NCBI RefSeq assembly: GCF_002362255.1
Contig: NZ_LPVV01000003.1
Coordinates: forward strand, 124,001 to 188,000
Length of the DNA stretch: 64,000 nt
Origin: Microbacterium sp. SZ1
GTDB taxonomy: Bacteria > Actinomycetota > Actinomycetes > Actinomycetales > Microbacteriaceae
Direction of reading: 5' to 3'
Below are positions 16,516 to 25,056 of the stretch, piece after piece. A program made the translations under genes and the position numbers. How positions within the stretch are numbered: the first letter of the stretch is position 1; each line of letters starts with the position of its first letter. The notes beneath the pieces were generated by a model, which worked only from the letters and a program-made list of their open reading frames with translations, had not been told where the DNA came from and ran no database searches.

Positions 16516-17463
16516 ATGGGCATGCTCTCCCCCCTCCCCATGCGCGACGGCGTGGGGGCGACCCGACTCCATGTGCCGCTGACCGGCGAGTGGCCGACGA
16601 TCGCGGCGTACATGATCGAGAGGTTCTTCCACCTCGACCCCGAGCGCCTTCTCGTGCGATTCGACCGCGGCGAGATCGTGGCGCGTGATGGCAGGCCGCT
16701 CCCGCGGGACACGCCGCTCGGCGCGGAGGAGTTCGTCTGGTACTACCGCGAGCCGCCGGAGGAGCGCGAGATCCCGTTCCCGATCGACGTGCTGCATCAG
16801 GACGACGACCTCGTCGTGATCGACAAGCCGCACTTCCTGCCGACGACGCCTGGCGGCAAGTACGTGCAGAACTCCGCGCTCGTGCGGCTGCGAAACCTCC
16901 TCGGCATCCCGGAGCTCACCCCGATCCACCGTCTCGATCGCGCGACAGCCGGGCTGCTGATGTTCTCCGCCCGTCCGGAGACGAGGGGCGCGTACCAGCT
17001 GATGTTCGAGAATCGCGAGGTGCAGAAGACCTACGAGGCGGTGTCCGCGCGTCCGGAGGGCTGGGAGCAGGATGCCGCGCGCTTCCCGCTCGTGTACCGC
17101 AACCACATCGTGAAGCCGCGTGCGCAGCTCTGCGTCGAGGTCGTGCCCGATCGCGAGCCGAACGCCGAGACGCTGATCGAGATCCAGCACGCCGACGGCG
17201 ACGTCGTGCACACTCTGCTCCATCCGCACAGCGGCAAGATGCACCAGCTGCGCGTGCATCTCGCCGCGCTGGGCCTCGGCATCCTGCACGACCGCTTCTA
17301 CCCCGTGCTCGAGCCCGAGACCCCCGACGACTTCGACCGGCCACTGCAGCTGCTCGCGCGCGAGCTGCGCTTCGTCGATCCTCTGAGCGGCGCCCCACGG
17401 GAGTTCACCACGCGACGCTCGCTCGCCTTCGCGCCCGATGCGAGCGCGATCAGCGGCGCATGA
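16516..17463 (+). CDS. RluA-family pseudouridine synthase
   Basis: Converts specific uridines in RNA to pseudouridine. The 315-residue protein carries the catalytic motif HRLDRATAGLLMFS with its conserved Asp, preceded by VIDKPHFLPTTPGG and followed by a typical core (HSGKMHQLRVHLAALGLGI). The start is placed at the ATG at 16516 because TAGGCT (16503-16508), overlapping the AraC stop, gives a leaderless -10 seven bases away; a GTG two codons earlier is possible. The 3' end overlaps the convergent metI by 14 bases. Whether it acts on rRNA or tRNA cannot be decided. Confidence 0.92.
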   Translation: MGMLSPLPMRDGVGATRLHVPLTGEWPTIAAYMIERFFHLDPERLLVRFDRGEIVARDGRPLPRDTPLGAEEFVWYYREPPEEREIPFPIDVLHQDDDLVVIDKPHFLPTTPGGKYVQNSALVRLRNLLGIPELTPIHRLDRATAGLLMFSARPETRGAYQLMFENREVQKTYEAVSARPEGWEQDAARFPLVYRNHIVKPRAQLCVEVVPDREPNAETLIEIQHADGDVVHTLLHPHSGKMHQLRVHLAALGLGILHDRFYPVLEPETPDDFDRPLQLLARELRFVDPLSGAPREFTTRRSLAFAPDASAISGA

Positions 17464-18109
17464 TCCGGCGCGCGAGGCGGGTGCCGAGCAGCTGCACGAG
17501 GTGCACGAACACGACGATGAGAATGATCGCGGCCCACATCACGACGGGTTCGAACTGGCGGAAGCCGTAGATCTGGGCGAAGGCTCCGAGGCCTCCCCCG
17601 CCGATCAGACCGGCCATCGCCGTCATGTCGATCAGGGCGACCACGATGAAGGTGTAGCCGAGGATGAGCGGGCCGAGCGACTCGGGGATGGCGACGGTGA
17701 AGAGGATGCGCAGAGGGCTCGCTCCCATCGCTCGCGCGGCCTCGATCACGCCGGGCGACACCGAGACGAGGTGCTGCTCGACGATGCGGCCGATCGCGAA
17801 CGCGGCGGCGATGCCGATGAGGAACGCGCCGGCGGTCGTGCCGATGCCGGTGCCGACCACGACACGGGCGAACGGCTGCGCCACGGCGACGAAGAGCACG
17901 AACGGGATCGGACGGAAGAAGTTCACCGCGAGGTTCGCGATCGCCGAGACGACCGCGTTCTGCATCAACCCGCCGGGGCGCGTGACGTAGAGCACGACGC
18001 CGATCACGAGTCCCAGCACCCCGCCGAGCACCAGGGCGAACGTCGTCATGTAGAGGGTCTCGAGGGCGGCGGACCAGAACTCAGGCCCCAGCTCGATCAG
18101 GCGATCCAT
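17450..18109 (-). CDS. metI: Methionine ABC transporter permease
   Basis: Membrane subunit of the D/L-methionine importer. The 219-residue protein has five or six helices and the cytoplasmic EAA loop IEAARAMGASPLRILFTVAIPES typical of MetI. The ATG at 18109 overlaps the metN stop as TGATG, indicating translational coupling. Its 3' end overlaps the convergent pseudouridine synthase gene. It is third in the metQ-metN-metI order, all on the minus strand. Confidence 0.94.
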   Translation of the reverse strand: MDRLIELGPEFWSAALETLYMTTFALVLGGVLGLVIGVVLYVTRPGGLMQNAVVSAIANLAVNFFRPIPFVLFVAVAQPFARVVVGTGIGTTAGAFLIGIAAAFAIGRIVEQHLVSVSPGVIEAARAMGASPLRILFTVAIPESLGPLILGYTFIVVALIDMTAMAGLIGGGGLGAFAQIYGFRQFEPVVMWAAIILIVVFVHLVQLLGTRLARRIMRR

Positions 18110-19152
18110 CAGCGGGCCTCCTCTCCGGCGAGCTCTGTGACTTCGACGCGTTCGCCGATCGCCGCCAGAGCGCGGTCGACAGCGGCGGCGTCGCCGCGGA
18201 TCGCCAGGGTCAGATGCCCGAACGCACGACCGCGGATGTCGTTGATGCCGCCGTAGACGAGCTCGAAGTCGAGTCCGGCGGCGGCGAGGTCGAGGAACAC
18301 CTGCGCCTGCGAGGAGTCGCCGTCGCGGAAGGAGAACGTCACGATGCGACCCCGATGCCTGTCGCGGAGGACAGCCAGCTCGGCCGGCGACGGGATGCCC
18401 TTGACCACCGTGCCGACGAAGCGCTGGGACGCCGGGTTCTGCGGCGCGGAGAAGACGTCGAACACGTCGCCCTGCTCGATCACCCGACCGCGCTCCATCA
18501 CGGCGACCTTCGTGGCGATGGTCTGGATGACATCCATCTCGTGGGTGATGACGACGATCGTGACGCCCTGCTCTCGGTTGACCCGGCCGAGCAGGTCGAG
18601 CACCTCGTGCGTCGTCTGCGGGTCGAGGGCGCTCGTGGCCTCGTCGGCCAGCAGGATCGCCGGCTTCGTGGCGAGAGCGCGGGCGATGCCGACGCGCTGC
18701 TTCTGACCGCCCGAGAGCTGCTCGGGATACGCCTTGGCCTTGTCGGACAGACCGACGAACGACAGCAGCTCGGTGACGCGCTCCTCGATGTCGCCCTTCG
18801 ACCACCCGGCGAGCTTGAGCGGGTACGCGACGTTCGCCTTCACCGACCGCGACGCGAAGAGGTTGAACTGCTGGAAGATCATGCCGATGCCACCGCGGAC
18901 CTTGCGCAGGGCACTCTCCGACAGCGTCGTGATGTCGACGCCGTCGACGAGGATCGTGCCCGCCGTAGCCGGCTCGAGGGCGTTGATCAGGCGCACGAGT
19001 GTGGACTTGCCCGCCCCGGAGTACCCGATGATCCCGAAGACGTCGCCCTTCTCGATGTCGAGGGTGACATCGTCGACCGCGACGATCTCGGCGTCATGCG
19101 AAGTGCGGGAGGGATAGGCCTTCGACACGTTGGTCAGGCTCACGATGGGCAT
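18109..19152 (-). CDS. metN: Methionine ABC transporter ATP-binding protein
   Basis: ATPase of the methionine importer, 347 residues. Walker A is GYSGAGKST, the signature LSGGQKQRVGIARAL and Walker B ILLADEATSALD, followed by a C-terminal NIL domain of about 90 residues that senses methionine and inhibits transport in MetN proteins. The start at 19152 (MPIVSLTNVSKAYP) fits the family; an upstream in-frame extension of 20 residues has no support. A pair of hairpins lies between metQ and this gene. Confidence 0.95.
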   Translation of the reverse strand: MPIVSLTNVSKAYPSRTSHDAEIVAVDDVTLDIEKGDVFGIIGYSGAGKSTLVRLINALEPATAGTILVDGVDITTLSESALRKVRGGIGMIFQQFNLFASRSVKANVAYPLKLAGWSKGDIEERVTELLSFVGLSDKAKAYPEQLSGGQKQRVGIARALATKPAILLADEATSALDPQTTHEVLDLLGRVNREQGVTIVVITHEMDVIQTIATKVAVMERGRVIEQGDVFDVFSAPQNPASQRFVGTVVKGIPSPAELAVLRDRHRGRIVTFSFRDGDSSQAQVFLDLAAAGLDFELVYGGINDIRGRAFGHLTLAIRGDAAAVDRALAAIGERVEVTELAGEEAR

Positions 19153-19186
19153 GGATGCTCCGGTGATGGGTGGGCGGCGGAACGAC

Positions 19187-19250
19187 GAATCGGGTGACGC
19201 ACGCGGCGCCACCCGATTCTCTCGTATCAGCGCGGGGTGGATCTCACCCC
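19187..19250 (-). promoter_or_regulatory. Two intercistronic hairpins between metQ and metN
   Basis: GAATCGGGTG (19187-19196) pairs perfectly with 19210-19219, and GGGGTG (19234-19239) pairs with CACCCC (19245-19250). They sit just after the metQ stop in the 105-base gap before metN. Such structures often protect upstream mRNA or partly stop transcription, so that the binding protein is made in excess over the transporter; that role is inferred. Confidence 0.6.
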
Positions 19251-19257
19251 TGCTGAG

Positions 19258-20166
19258 TCACTTCTTCGCGTCGGCGTCCTTCTGGACCTTCGCCAGGGTG
19301 TCGACGAGTTCCTGGACGGGGGTCTGCAGCGGCACAGCGGTGTCGCCCGACGACTCCAGCAGGCCTGCCTGCACGTCTTCGTTGGTCTGGAAGATCTCGA
19401 CGAGCTTGAGGTAGGTCTCGTTGTCGGCATCCTCGGCGCGCGCCGCGAAGATGTTCACGTACGGCAGGGAGGCGGCATCCTCCGGATCGTCCTGCGCGAT
19501 CGCGTCGTCGAAGGTCAGTCCTGCGTCCTCGACGAAGTCGTTGTTGATGATCGCCGCGGCCACGTCGGGCAGCGATGTCGGGATCAGCGCAGCCTCGAGT
19601 GCCGTGACCTTGACCTTCGACTTCGCCTCGTCGACCTGCGCGAGGTCGGAGTACGCGGTACCGCCGTCCTTCAGCTCGACCAGCCCCGCCGACTGCAGCA
19701 CGTTGAGGGCACGGGCCTGGTTCGACGCGTCGTCGGGCACGGCGACGGTCTCGCCCTCGGGGATGCTCTTCACATCGTCGTACTTCTTCGAGTACAGACC
19801 GAGCGGGTAGATGGCGGTCGAGCCGATCGGCGTCAGGTCCGAGCCGGAGGCGTTGTTGTACTCGGCGAGGTAGACGATGTGCTGGAACTGGTTGAGGTCG
19901 ATCTCATCCTCGCTCAGGGCGGGGTTGGGCTGCTCGTACGATCCGAAGTCGACGAGTTCGACCGAGATGCCCTCCTCGGCGGCCGCCTCGACGAACGGCG
20001 CCCACTGCGGGTCGCCCTTGCCGACGACGCCGATCCTGACGGTCTCGTCGCTCCCGGAGTCGCCGCCGGATCCGGCGTCGGAGGATGCAGTCGCGCAGCC
20101 CGAGAGGGCGACGAACAGCGGCACCGCGGCGAGCGCGGCGATGAGGGAAGTGGTGCGGCGTGACAT
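19258..20166 (-). CDS. metQ: Methionine-binding lipoprotein
   Basis: Extracytoplasmic substrate-binding subunit of the methionine importer (NLPA family), 302 residues. The lipoprotein signal is ALSGC, with anchor C24. The family blocks VRIGVVGKGDPQWAPFVEAA, DLNQFQHIVYL and VAVPDDASNQARAL are all present. The ATG at 20166 has a distant GAGAGGA about 12 bases upstream. It is first in the operon, and no SAM-riboswitch-length leader exists in the roughly 100-base gap upstream. Confidence 0.94.
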   Translation of the reverse strand: MSRRTTSLIAALAAVPLFVALSGCATASSDAGSGGDSGSDETVRIGVVGKGDPQWAPFVEAAAEEGISVELVDFGSYEQPNPALSEDEIDLNQFQHIVYLAEYNNASGSDLTPIGSTAIYPLGLYSKKYDDVKSIPEGETVAVPDDASNQARALNVLQSAGLVELKDGGTAYSDLAQVDEAKSKVKVTALEAALIPTSLPDVAAAIINNDFVEDAGLTFDDAIAQDDPEDAASLPYVNIFAARAEDADNETYLKLVEIFQTNEDVQAGLLESSGDTAVPLQTPVQELVDTLAKVQKDADAKK

Positions 20167-20199
20167 GGGGTAGGGGTTCCTCTCTTGGGGGACTCGAAT

Positions 20200-20230
20200 A
20201 CGTTAGGCAGCCGCCGGGCGCACGCGACAA
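20200..20230 (-). promoter_or_regulatory. Candidate promoter of the methionine operon
   Basis: On the minus strand TTGTCG (20230-20225) and TAACGT (20205-20200) are separated by 19 bases, a rather long spacer. Transcription would start near 20193 and give a leader of about 27 bases. This is the only A/T-richer pair in the short gap. Confidence 0.35.
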
Positions 20231-20268
20231 TCGAGGTGTCACAGAGCGTCACAGCGGTGCGCGCCGCG

Positions 20269-22080
20269 TCAGTCGAACTCCTCGATCCCCTGCAGTCGCA
20301 CCTGCTCGAGGTCGAGCCGGGCCGAGATCCGCCGCACCACGAGGTCGTCGACCCTGCCGGACCGCCGGAGTCCGAGCAGCACCTCCCGCTTGCGGTCGAT
20401 CAGGGCGAGCTTGAGACGAGTGTGCTCGTCGTGACGCACGAGCGGCGAGCGCTGCATGACATCGACATCCGGCGACGTGGCGATCATCTGGAGGGTCTTC
20501 ACCTCGCCCTCGGTGCGGTCGTCGCCGCCGATCAGCGTGTCGCCGTCGGCCACCGCCGCGTTCATGCCCGACGGGGAATCCGTGTCCCGGATGCCGGTGA
20601 CGACGCGCGCACCACCCGTGCCGGCGCCGAGCGGGTCGGGCTCGTCGAGCATCTCGTCGAGGGCGCGTGCCTCGGCATCCACGATCGCCTGCTCTCTCGC
20701 CAGCGCTCGCGCATTCGAGAACTCGAGCATCTGGTAGCCCTCGGCTCGGACCTTGTCGCGGACCTCCTGCCCGACGCCGTGCTCGGCCGCGAGGTCGTCG
20801 AGAGCGGCGAGGGCCGCACCCGAGATGGTGCGCTCGGCCAGTTCGTACTCCTCGTCCTCCGCGTGGTCGACGGGGAACCGGGCCCACCGCACGATCATGG
20901 GAAGCAGCGGTGCCTGCACGAGCAGGCTCAGGAGGATCACTCCGGCCGTGACGAAGACGATCTGGTCGCGCCCGGCGAGCTCGCCACCGGTCGCGCTCGC
21001 CGCCGGAACGGACAGCGCGATAGCGAGCGACACGGCCCCGCGCATGCCGGCGATGGTCGAGACCGCTCGCGCCCGCGAGCGCGATCCCCGCGCCGGGCGA
21101 GCACCCTGCTGCCGCTGGAACACGGCGTTCAGGAGCTGGAAGACATAGCGCACGATCAGGAGCGTCACCCAGACGGCCAGCGTGATGAGCACGAGCCGTC
21201 CGATCGCGGCTCCCGAGATCTCATGGACGACGAACTGGACCTCGAGTCCGATCAGCACGAACAGCGCGCCGTTGAGCAGGAACACCCCGAACGGCCATGC
21301 CGCATCGGCCTGGCGGCGCGAGGATGCCGTCGTCACGCGCGGCGACACGTACGCGACGATCAGTCCGGCCACCACGACGGACAGCACACCGGACGCGTGC
21401 ACGATCTCGGCGAGCAGGAACGACGTGAACGGGATGAGGAGCAGCGTGACGTTGATCACCACGGTCCGCGACGTGCGGCGCAGGAGGAGGTATCCGAGCG
21501 CCGCGACCACGACGCCCGCGGCCACACCGCCGACGTACGAGATCAGCACCGACAGGGTGACCGACCAGGGAGTGACGTTGCCGCCGAGTGCGAGGGAGAC
21601 CGCGATGGCGTAGAGGACGAGGGCGGTGCCGTCGTTGGTCAGGCTCTCCGCCTTGAGCTTCATGAACATGCGGCGCGGAAGCAGACGACCGAGCGCGGCG
21701 ACGGCGGTGGCGTCGGGCGGGGCGACTGCGGCGCCGAGGATCAGGGCGATCTCCCACGGCATCCCGAACAGCACGCCGATTCCGGCGACCGCGAACGCGG
21801 ACGCGACCACGAGCAGCGTGCTCATCGGGAGGATGTAGCGGAAGTCGCGGCGGATCGACCGCAGCGACGTCGTGAGGCTCTCCCAGAACAGCATCACCGG
21901 GAGAAACAGCAGCAGGACCGTCTCGGGCGGCAGCTGGATCTCGCGCAGCTGCGGGACGAAGCCCAGCGCGAGTCCGAAGATGACGAGGACGAGCGGCAGG
22001 GCGAGGCGGATACGGGGAGCGAGCAGCGCTCCGACGAGGATCGTGAGTCCGATCAGGACGGTTACTTCGAGGCCTTCCAT
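20269..22080 (-). CDS. Na+/H+ antiporter, CPA1 (NhaP) type
   Basis: Exchanges Na+ or K+ for H+ across the membrane for pH and salt balance. The 603-residue protein has about 12 helices to residue 400, including APPDATAVAALGRLLP and the ion-binding Asn-Asp pair in SLTNDGTALVLY, the CPA1 signature. A soluble C-terminal tail of about 190 residues follows, predicted cytoplasmic and probably regulatory. The ATG at 22080 has GGGAGG upstream, but this lies inside a stem-loop that may limit ribosome access. It is transcribed alone from the gap after the ABC-F gene. Confidence 0.92.
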   Translation of the reverse strand: MEGLEVTVLIGLTILVGALLAPRIRLALPLVLVIFGLALGFVPQLREIQLPPETVLLLFLPVMLFWESLTTSLRSIRRDFRYILPMSTLLVVASAFAVAGIGVLFGMPWEIALILGAAVAPPDATAVAALGRLLPRRMFMKLKAESLTNDGTALVLYAIAVSLALGGNVTPWSVTLSVLISYVGGVAAGVVVAALGYLLLRRTSRTVVINVTLLLIPFTSFLLAEIVHASGVLSVVVAGLIVAYVSPRVTTASSRRQADAAWPFGVFLLNGALFVLIGLEVQFVVHEISGAAIGRLVLITLAVWVTLLIVRYVFQLLNAVFQRQQGARPARGSRSRARAVSTIAGMRGAVSLAIALSVPAASATGGELAGRDQIVFVTAGVILLSLLVQAPLLPMIVRWARFPVDHAEDEEYELAERTISGAALAALDDLAAEHGVGQEVRDKVRAEGYQMLEFSNARALAREQAIVDAEARALDEMLDEPDPLGAGTGGARVVTGIRDTDSPSGMNAAVADGDTLIGGDDRTEGEVKTLQMIATSPDVDVMQRSPLVRHDEHTRLKLALIDRKREVLLGLRRSGRVDDLVVRRISARLDLEQVRLQGIEEFD

Positions 22081-22081
22081 C

Positions 22082-22103
22082 CCTACCTCCCAACGCAGGT
22101 AGG
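22082..22103 (-). promoter_or_regulatory. Hairpin covering the antiporter ribosome site
   Basis: CCTACCT and AGGTAGG (22082-22088 and 22097-22103 on the plus strand) form a 7-bp stem with an 8-base loop ending one base before the antiporter ATG. In the message the stem contains AGGTAGG next to the start and the loop contains GGGAGG-adjacent bases, so folding could reduce translation. Confidence 0.45.
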
Positions 22104-22138
22104 AGAAGGATATTCCTCGCGGGGCCGATCTGCGCGGG

Positions 22139-23947
22139 TCAGCCGATCTGCTCCGTCAGCTCGAACCAGCGCAGCTCCAGCTCCTCGATCTCGGACTCCT
22201 GCTCGCCGATCTTCTTCATGCGATCTCCGAGGCCCGCGTAGTCGGACTGATCGTGGTCGGCGAGCGCGTGCTTGGCCTTGTCGACCTGGTCGGTGAGCTT
22301 CTGGATCCGACGCTCGAGAGACGCGATCTCCTTCTGAGCCGCGCGCAGCTCTGCGCCGTCGAGACCGGAGGGTGCCGCTGCGACATCCGTCTTCGTCACG
22401 CTCGCCGGGGCTGCCTCCTGCAGCTGACGGAGGCGGAGGTACTCGTCGACGCCGCCAGGGAGGTGGCGCAGGCGTCCGTCGAGGATCGCGTACTGCTGAT
22501 CCGTGACGCGCTCGAGGAAGTACCGGTCGTGACTGACGACGAGGAGCGTTCCCGACCAGGAGTCGAGGAGGTCCTCGATCGCCGCCAGCATGTCGGTGTC
22601 CATGTCGTTGGTCGGCTCGTCGAGGATCAGGACGTTGGGCTGGTCGAGCAGCACGAGGAGGAGCTGTAAACGGCGCTGCTGACCACCGGACAGATCCTTG
22701 ACCGGCGTGGAGAGCTGAGCGGACGAGAAGCCCAGCCGCTCGAGCAGCTGCCCCGGGGTGAGGTCCTGCGCCTTCGATCCCGTCCCCATCGTGTACGAGG
22801 TGCGCAGGCCTGAGATCACCACGCGCACCGGATCGTTCCAATGCTGCTCGAGCTCGTCGAGGCGCTGCGTCAGCGTCTTCACCTTGACCGTGGTGCCGCG
22901 CTTGATGCGCCCCTCGGTCGGCTCGACGGTGCCCGAGATCAGCCCGAGAAGGGTCGACTTGCCGGCGCCGTTCACGCCGAGGATGCCGGTGCGCTCACCC
23001 GGCGCGATGCGCCACTCGACGTCCGACAGGATGCGCTTGGTGCCTCCGTCGGCGGCCGGATAGGCGACGCCGACGTCGAGCAGGTCGACGACGTCTTTGC
23101 CCAGTCGTGAGACGGCGAGCGACTGCAGCGACACGGTGTCGCGGATCTCCGGCACGTCCGCGATGAGCTCGTTGGCCGCCTCGATGCGGAACTTCGGCTT
23201 GCTCGTGCGGGCGGGGGCGCCGCGGCGGAGCCACGCCAGTTCCTTGCGCGCGAGGTTCTGCCTCTTCGCCTCGGTGGCAGCCGCCATGCGATCGCGCTCC
23301 ACGCGCTGCAGGATGTACGCCGCGTAGCCGCCCTCGAAGGGCTCGACGATGCGGTCGTGCACCTCCCACGTCTCGGTGCAGATCTCGTCGAGGAACCACC
23401 GGTCGTGGGTGACGACGAGGAGCGCGCCCGAGTTGGCCGCCCACCGCCGCTTGAGATGTCCGGCGAGCCAGGTGATCGCCTCGACGTCGAGATGGTTGGT
23501 CGGCTCGTCGAGGGCGATGACGTCCCAGTCCCCCGCGAGCAGCTTCGCGAGCGACACCCGCCGGCGCTGCCCTCCGCTGAGGGAGCCGATTCGTGCGTCC
23601 CACGGCAGATCCGTCAGAAGTCCGGCGATCACGTCGCGCACCCGCGCGTCGCCCGCCCACTCGTGCTCGGGGGTGTCGCCGACGACCGCCTCGGCGATCG
23701 TGACATCGTCACCGAGCGTGTCGGCCTGGGCGAGGACGCCGATCGTCGTACCGCCGCGGACCGTCACTCGACCGGAGTCGGGCTCCTTGGTGCCGGCGAG
23801 CATGCCGAGCAGGCTCGACTTGCCGTCGCCGTTGCGGCCGACGATGCCGATGCGGTCGCCCTCCTCGATGCCGAGGGTCACGGAGTCGAACACGACCCTG
23901 GTCGGATATTCGAGATGCAGGGCTTCGGCCCCGAGAAGATGTGCCAT
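22139..23947 (-). CDS. ABC-F family ATPase (Uup-like)
   Basis: A soluble twin-ATPase protein of the ABC-F group, which acts on ribosomes rather than as a transporter. The 602 residues hold two ABC domains (Walker A GRNGDGKSS and GVNGAGKST; signatures LSGGQRRRVSLAKLL and LSGGQQRRLQLLLVL; Walker B followed by DEPTNHLD and DEPTNDMD), an interdomain linker, and a charged coiled coil over about the last 75 residues as in Uup. The start at 23947 gives MAHLLGAEALHLEY; an upstream in-frame stretch overlaps the next gene and is dropped. It could be a translation factor or a ribosome-protection resistance protein. Confidence 0.92.
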   Translation of the reverse strand: MAHLLGAEALHLEYPTRVVFDSVTLGIEEGDRIGIVGRNGDGKSSLLGMLAGTKEPDSGRVTVRGGTTIGVLAQADTLGDDVTIAEAVVGDTPEHEWAGDARVRDVIAGLLTDLPWDARIGSLSGGQRRRVSLAKLLAGDWDVIALDEPTNHLDVEAITWLAGHLKRRWAANSGALLVVTHDRWFLDEICTETWEVHDRIVEPFEGGYAAYILQRVERDRMAAATEAKRQNLARKELAWLRRGAPARTSKPKFRIEAANELIADVPEIRDTVSLQSLAVSRLGKDVVDLLDVGVAYPAADGGTKRILSDVEWRIAPGERTGILGVNGAGKSTLLGLISGTVEPTEGRIKRGTTVKVKTLTQRLDELEQHWNDPVRVVISGLRTSYTMGTGSKAQDLTPGQLLERLGFSSAQLSTPVKDLSGGQQRRLQLLLVLLDQPNVLILDEPTNDMDTDMLAAIEDLLDSWSGTLLVVSHDRYFLERVTDQQYAILDGRLRHLPGGVDEYLRLRQLQEAAPASVTKTDVAAAPSGLDGAELRAAQKEIASLERRIQKLTDQVDKAKHALADHDQSDYAGLGDRMKKIGEQESEIEELELRWFELTEQIG

Positions 23948-23999
23948 GTCGTCTTCCAGGGTAGTCGGGCGGGGTGTGAGCGGTTGCGCCGCCAGCAGG

Positions 24000-24920
24000 T
24001 CAGCGGCCTCGGGTCGCGTCCATCTGCGCGATCCAGTCGACGGCGGCGAGCGCCTCACGTCGCTGGAACTCGCGCAGCGTCGTCATACCGGGCGGGGCGG
24101 GCCACCGGCATTTCTCGAACCAGCCCCCGCCGATGGCCGCGAAGAGCGAGATGTGATCGTCTGTAGACGATCCGGCGAAGACCGGATGAGCGCGCAACGG
24201 GTCGACATCGGCTGTGGAGTCCTCCACCCGCAGATCGAGGAGATACAGGAGTGCGTCCTCCCATCCCGCGCCGCGAGCAGCCCACGGCCAGTCGAGCAGT
24301 CGGGCGCGTCCACCCGCGTCGATCAGGATGTTGTCGGCTCGAAGGTCCCCGTGCACGAGCCGCTCCCCCGCCACCGCCGTGCCCACGCGTTCCGCGTGCT
24401 TCCGCAGGAAGTCGAGGTTCTCGACGCACCACGGCGTGGTCGTGCCGAGGAGGTCGGCGGCGGCCAGCCGTCCCCACGATCCCGCGTCCTCGCTCAGTTC
24501 GTCGGCGAGCCGAGGAAGGGACGCGGGGGGCTCGGCAGCGGCGAGCGCGGCGATCGCATCGAGCACGAGTACGGCGTCGGCGTGAGAGTCCTTGCGAGGA
24601 TGCCGTCCGTCGACGTCCTCGATCGCAAGCACCGCCCAGTCCTCGTCGATGAACGCGTCTATGAGATGGGCTGCGGGAAGGTCCCGCGGAATCGTTCGAA
24701 GGATGTCCGCCTCTCGGCGATAAAGGTCGAACGTGCCCGGTGATGATGCGGGTATCGCCTTGATGAAGAGGCGTCGACCGTCGGCGAAGACTATGCGCGA
24801 TGCCATGCCTGCGGAGAAGCCGCCGTGCTGGGTGCGCGCCTCGCTCACCGGGGATCCGGCGATCTCCTCGACGCGAGCGCGGATCCCGGCGGGGAGCTGT
24901 GACCATTCGAGCCGTGCCAT
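24000..24920 (-). CDS. APH-fold phosphotransferase
   Basis: A 306-residue kinase-like protein. The catalytic loop VHGDLRADNILID and the metal motif ARLLDWPWAARG are typical of the aminoglycoside/choline phosphotransferase fold, and an ATP-binding Lys lies in LFIKAIP. The true substrate is not evident; aminoglycosides, small metabolites or glycation products are all possible in this fold. TAGGGT lies six bases upstream of the ATG on the minus strand (24932-24927) with no ribosome site, predicting a leaderless message. The ABC-F gene follows after 52 bases, so the two may be co-transcribed. Confidence 0.85.
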   Translation of the reverse strand: MARLEWSQLPAGIRARVEEIAGSPVSEARTQHGGFSAGMASRIVFADGRRLFIKAIPASSPGTFDLYRREADILRTIPRDLPAAHLIDAFIDEDWAVLAIEDVDGRHPRKDSHADAVLVLDAIAALAAAEPPASLPRLADELSEDAGSWGRLAAADLLGTTTPWCVENLDFLRKHAERVGTAVAGERLVHGDLRADNILIDAGGRARLLDWPWAARGAGWEDALLYLLDLRVEDSTADVDPLRAHPVFAGSSTDDHISLFAAIGGGWFEKCRWPAPPGMTTLREFQRREALAAVDWIAQMDATRGR

Positions 24921-25011
24921 CGGGCCACCCTATCGAGCGTTCGGAGCTCTGCCGGACCGTCGGCGTCGGACCGATAGAGAGAAGAGTGCCGGTATATCCA
25001 AGAAATCACGC

Positions 25012-25027
25012 TCGTATCTTTGTTCGA
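25012..25027 (+). promoter_or_regulatory. Possible LexA (SOS) box
   Basis: TCGTATCTTTGTTCGA matches the actinobacterial LexA consensus TCGAAC-N4-GTTCGA at 10 of 12 fixed positions, with a perfect right half and correct spacing. It lies 30 bases before the DUF222-HNH start, where an operator would act. Confidence 0.45.
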
Positions 25028-25056
25028 ATGTCGGTGGCTACTGGTTGACTTCAGTC

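Noticed and set aside
20167..20268. A SAM or other methionine riboswitch before metQ
   Set aside because: The gap is about 100 bases and contains no paired-helix pattern or conserved core of known methionine-related riboswitches.
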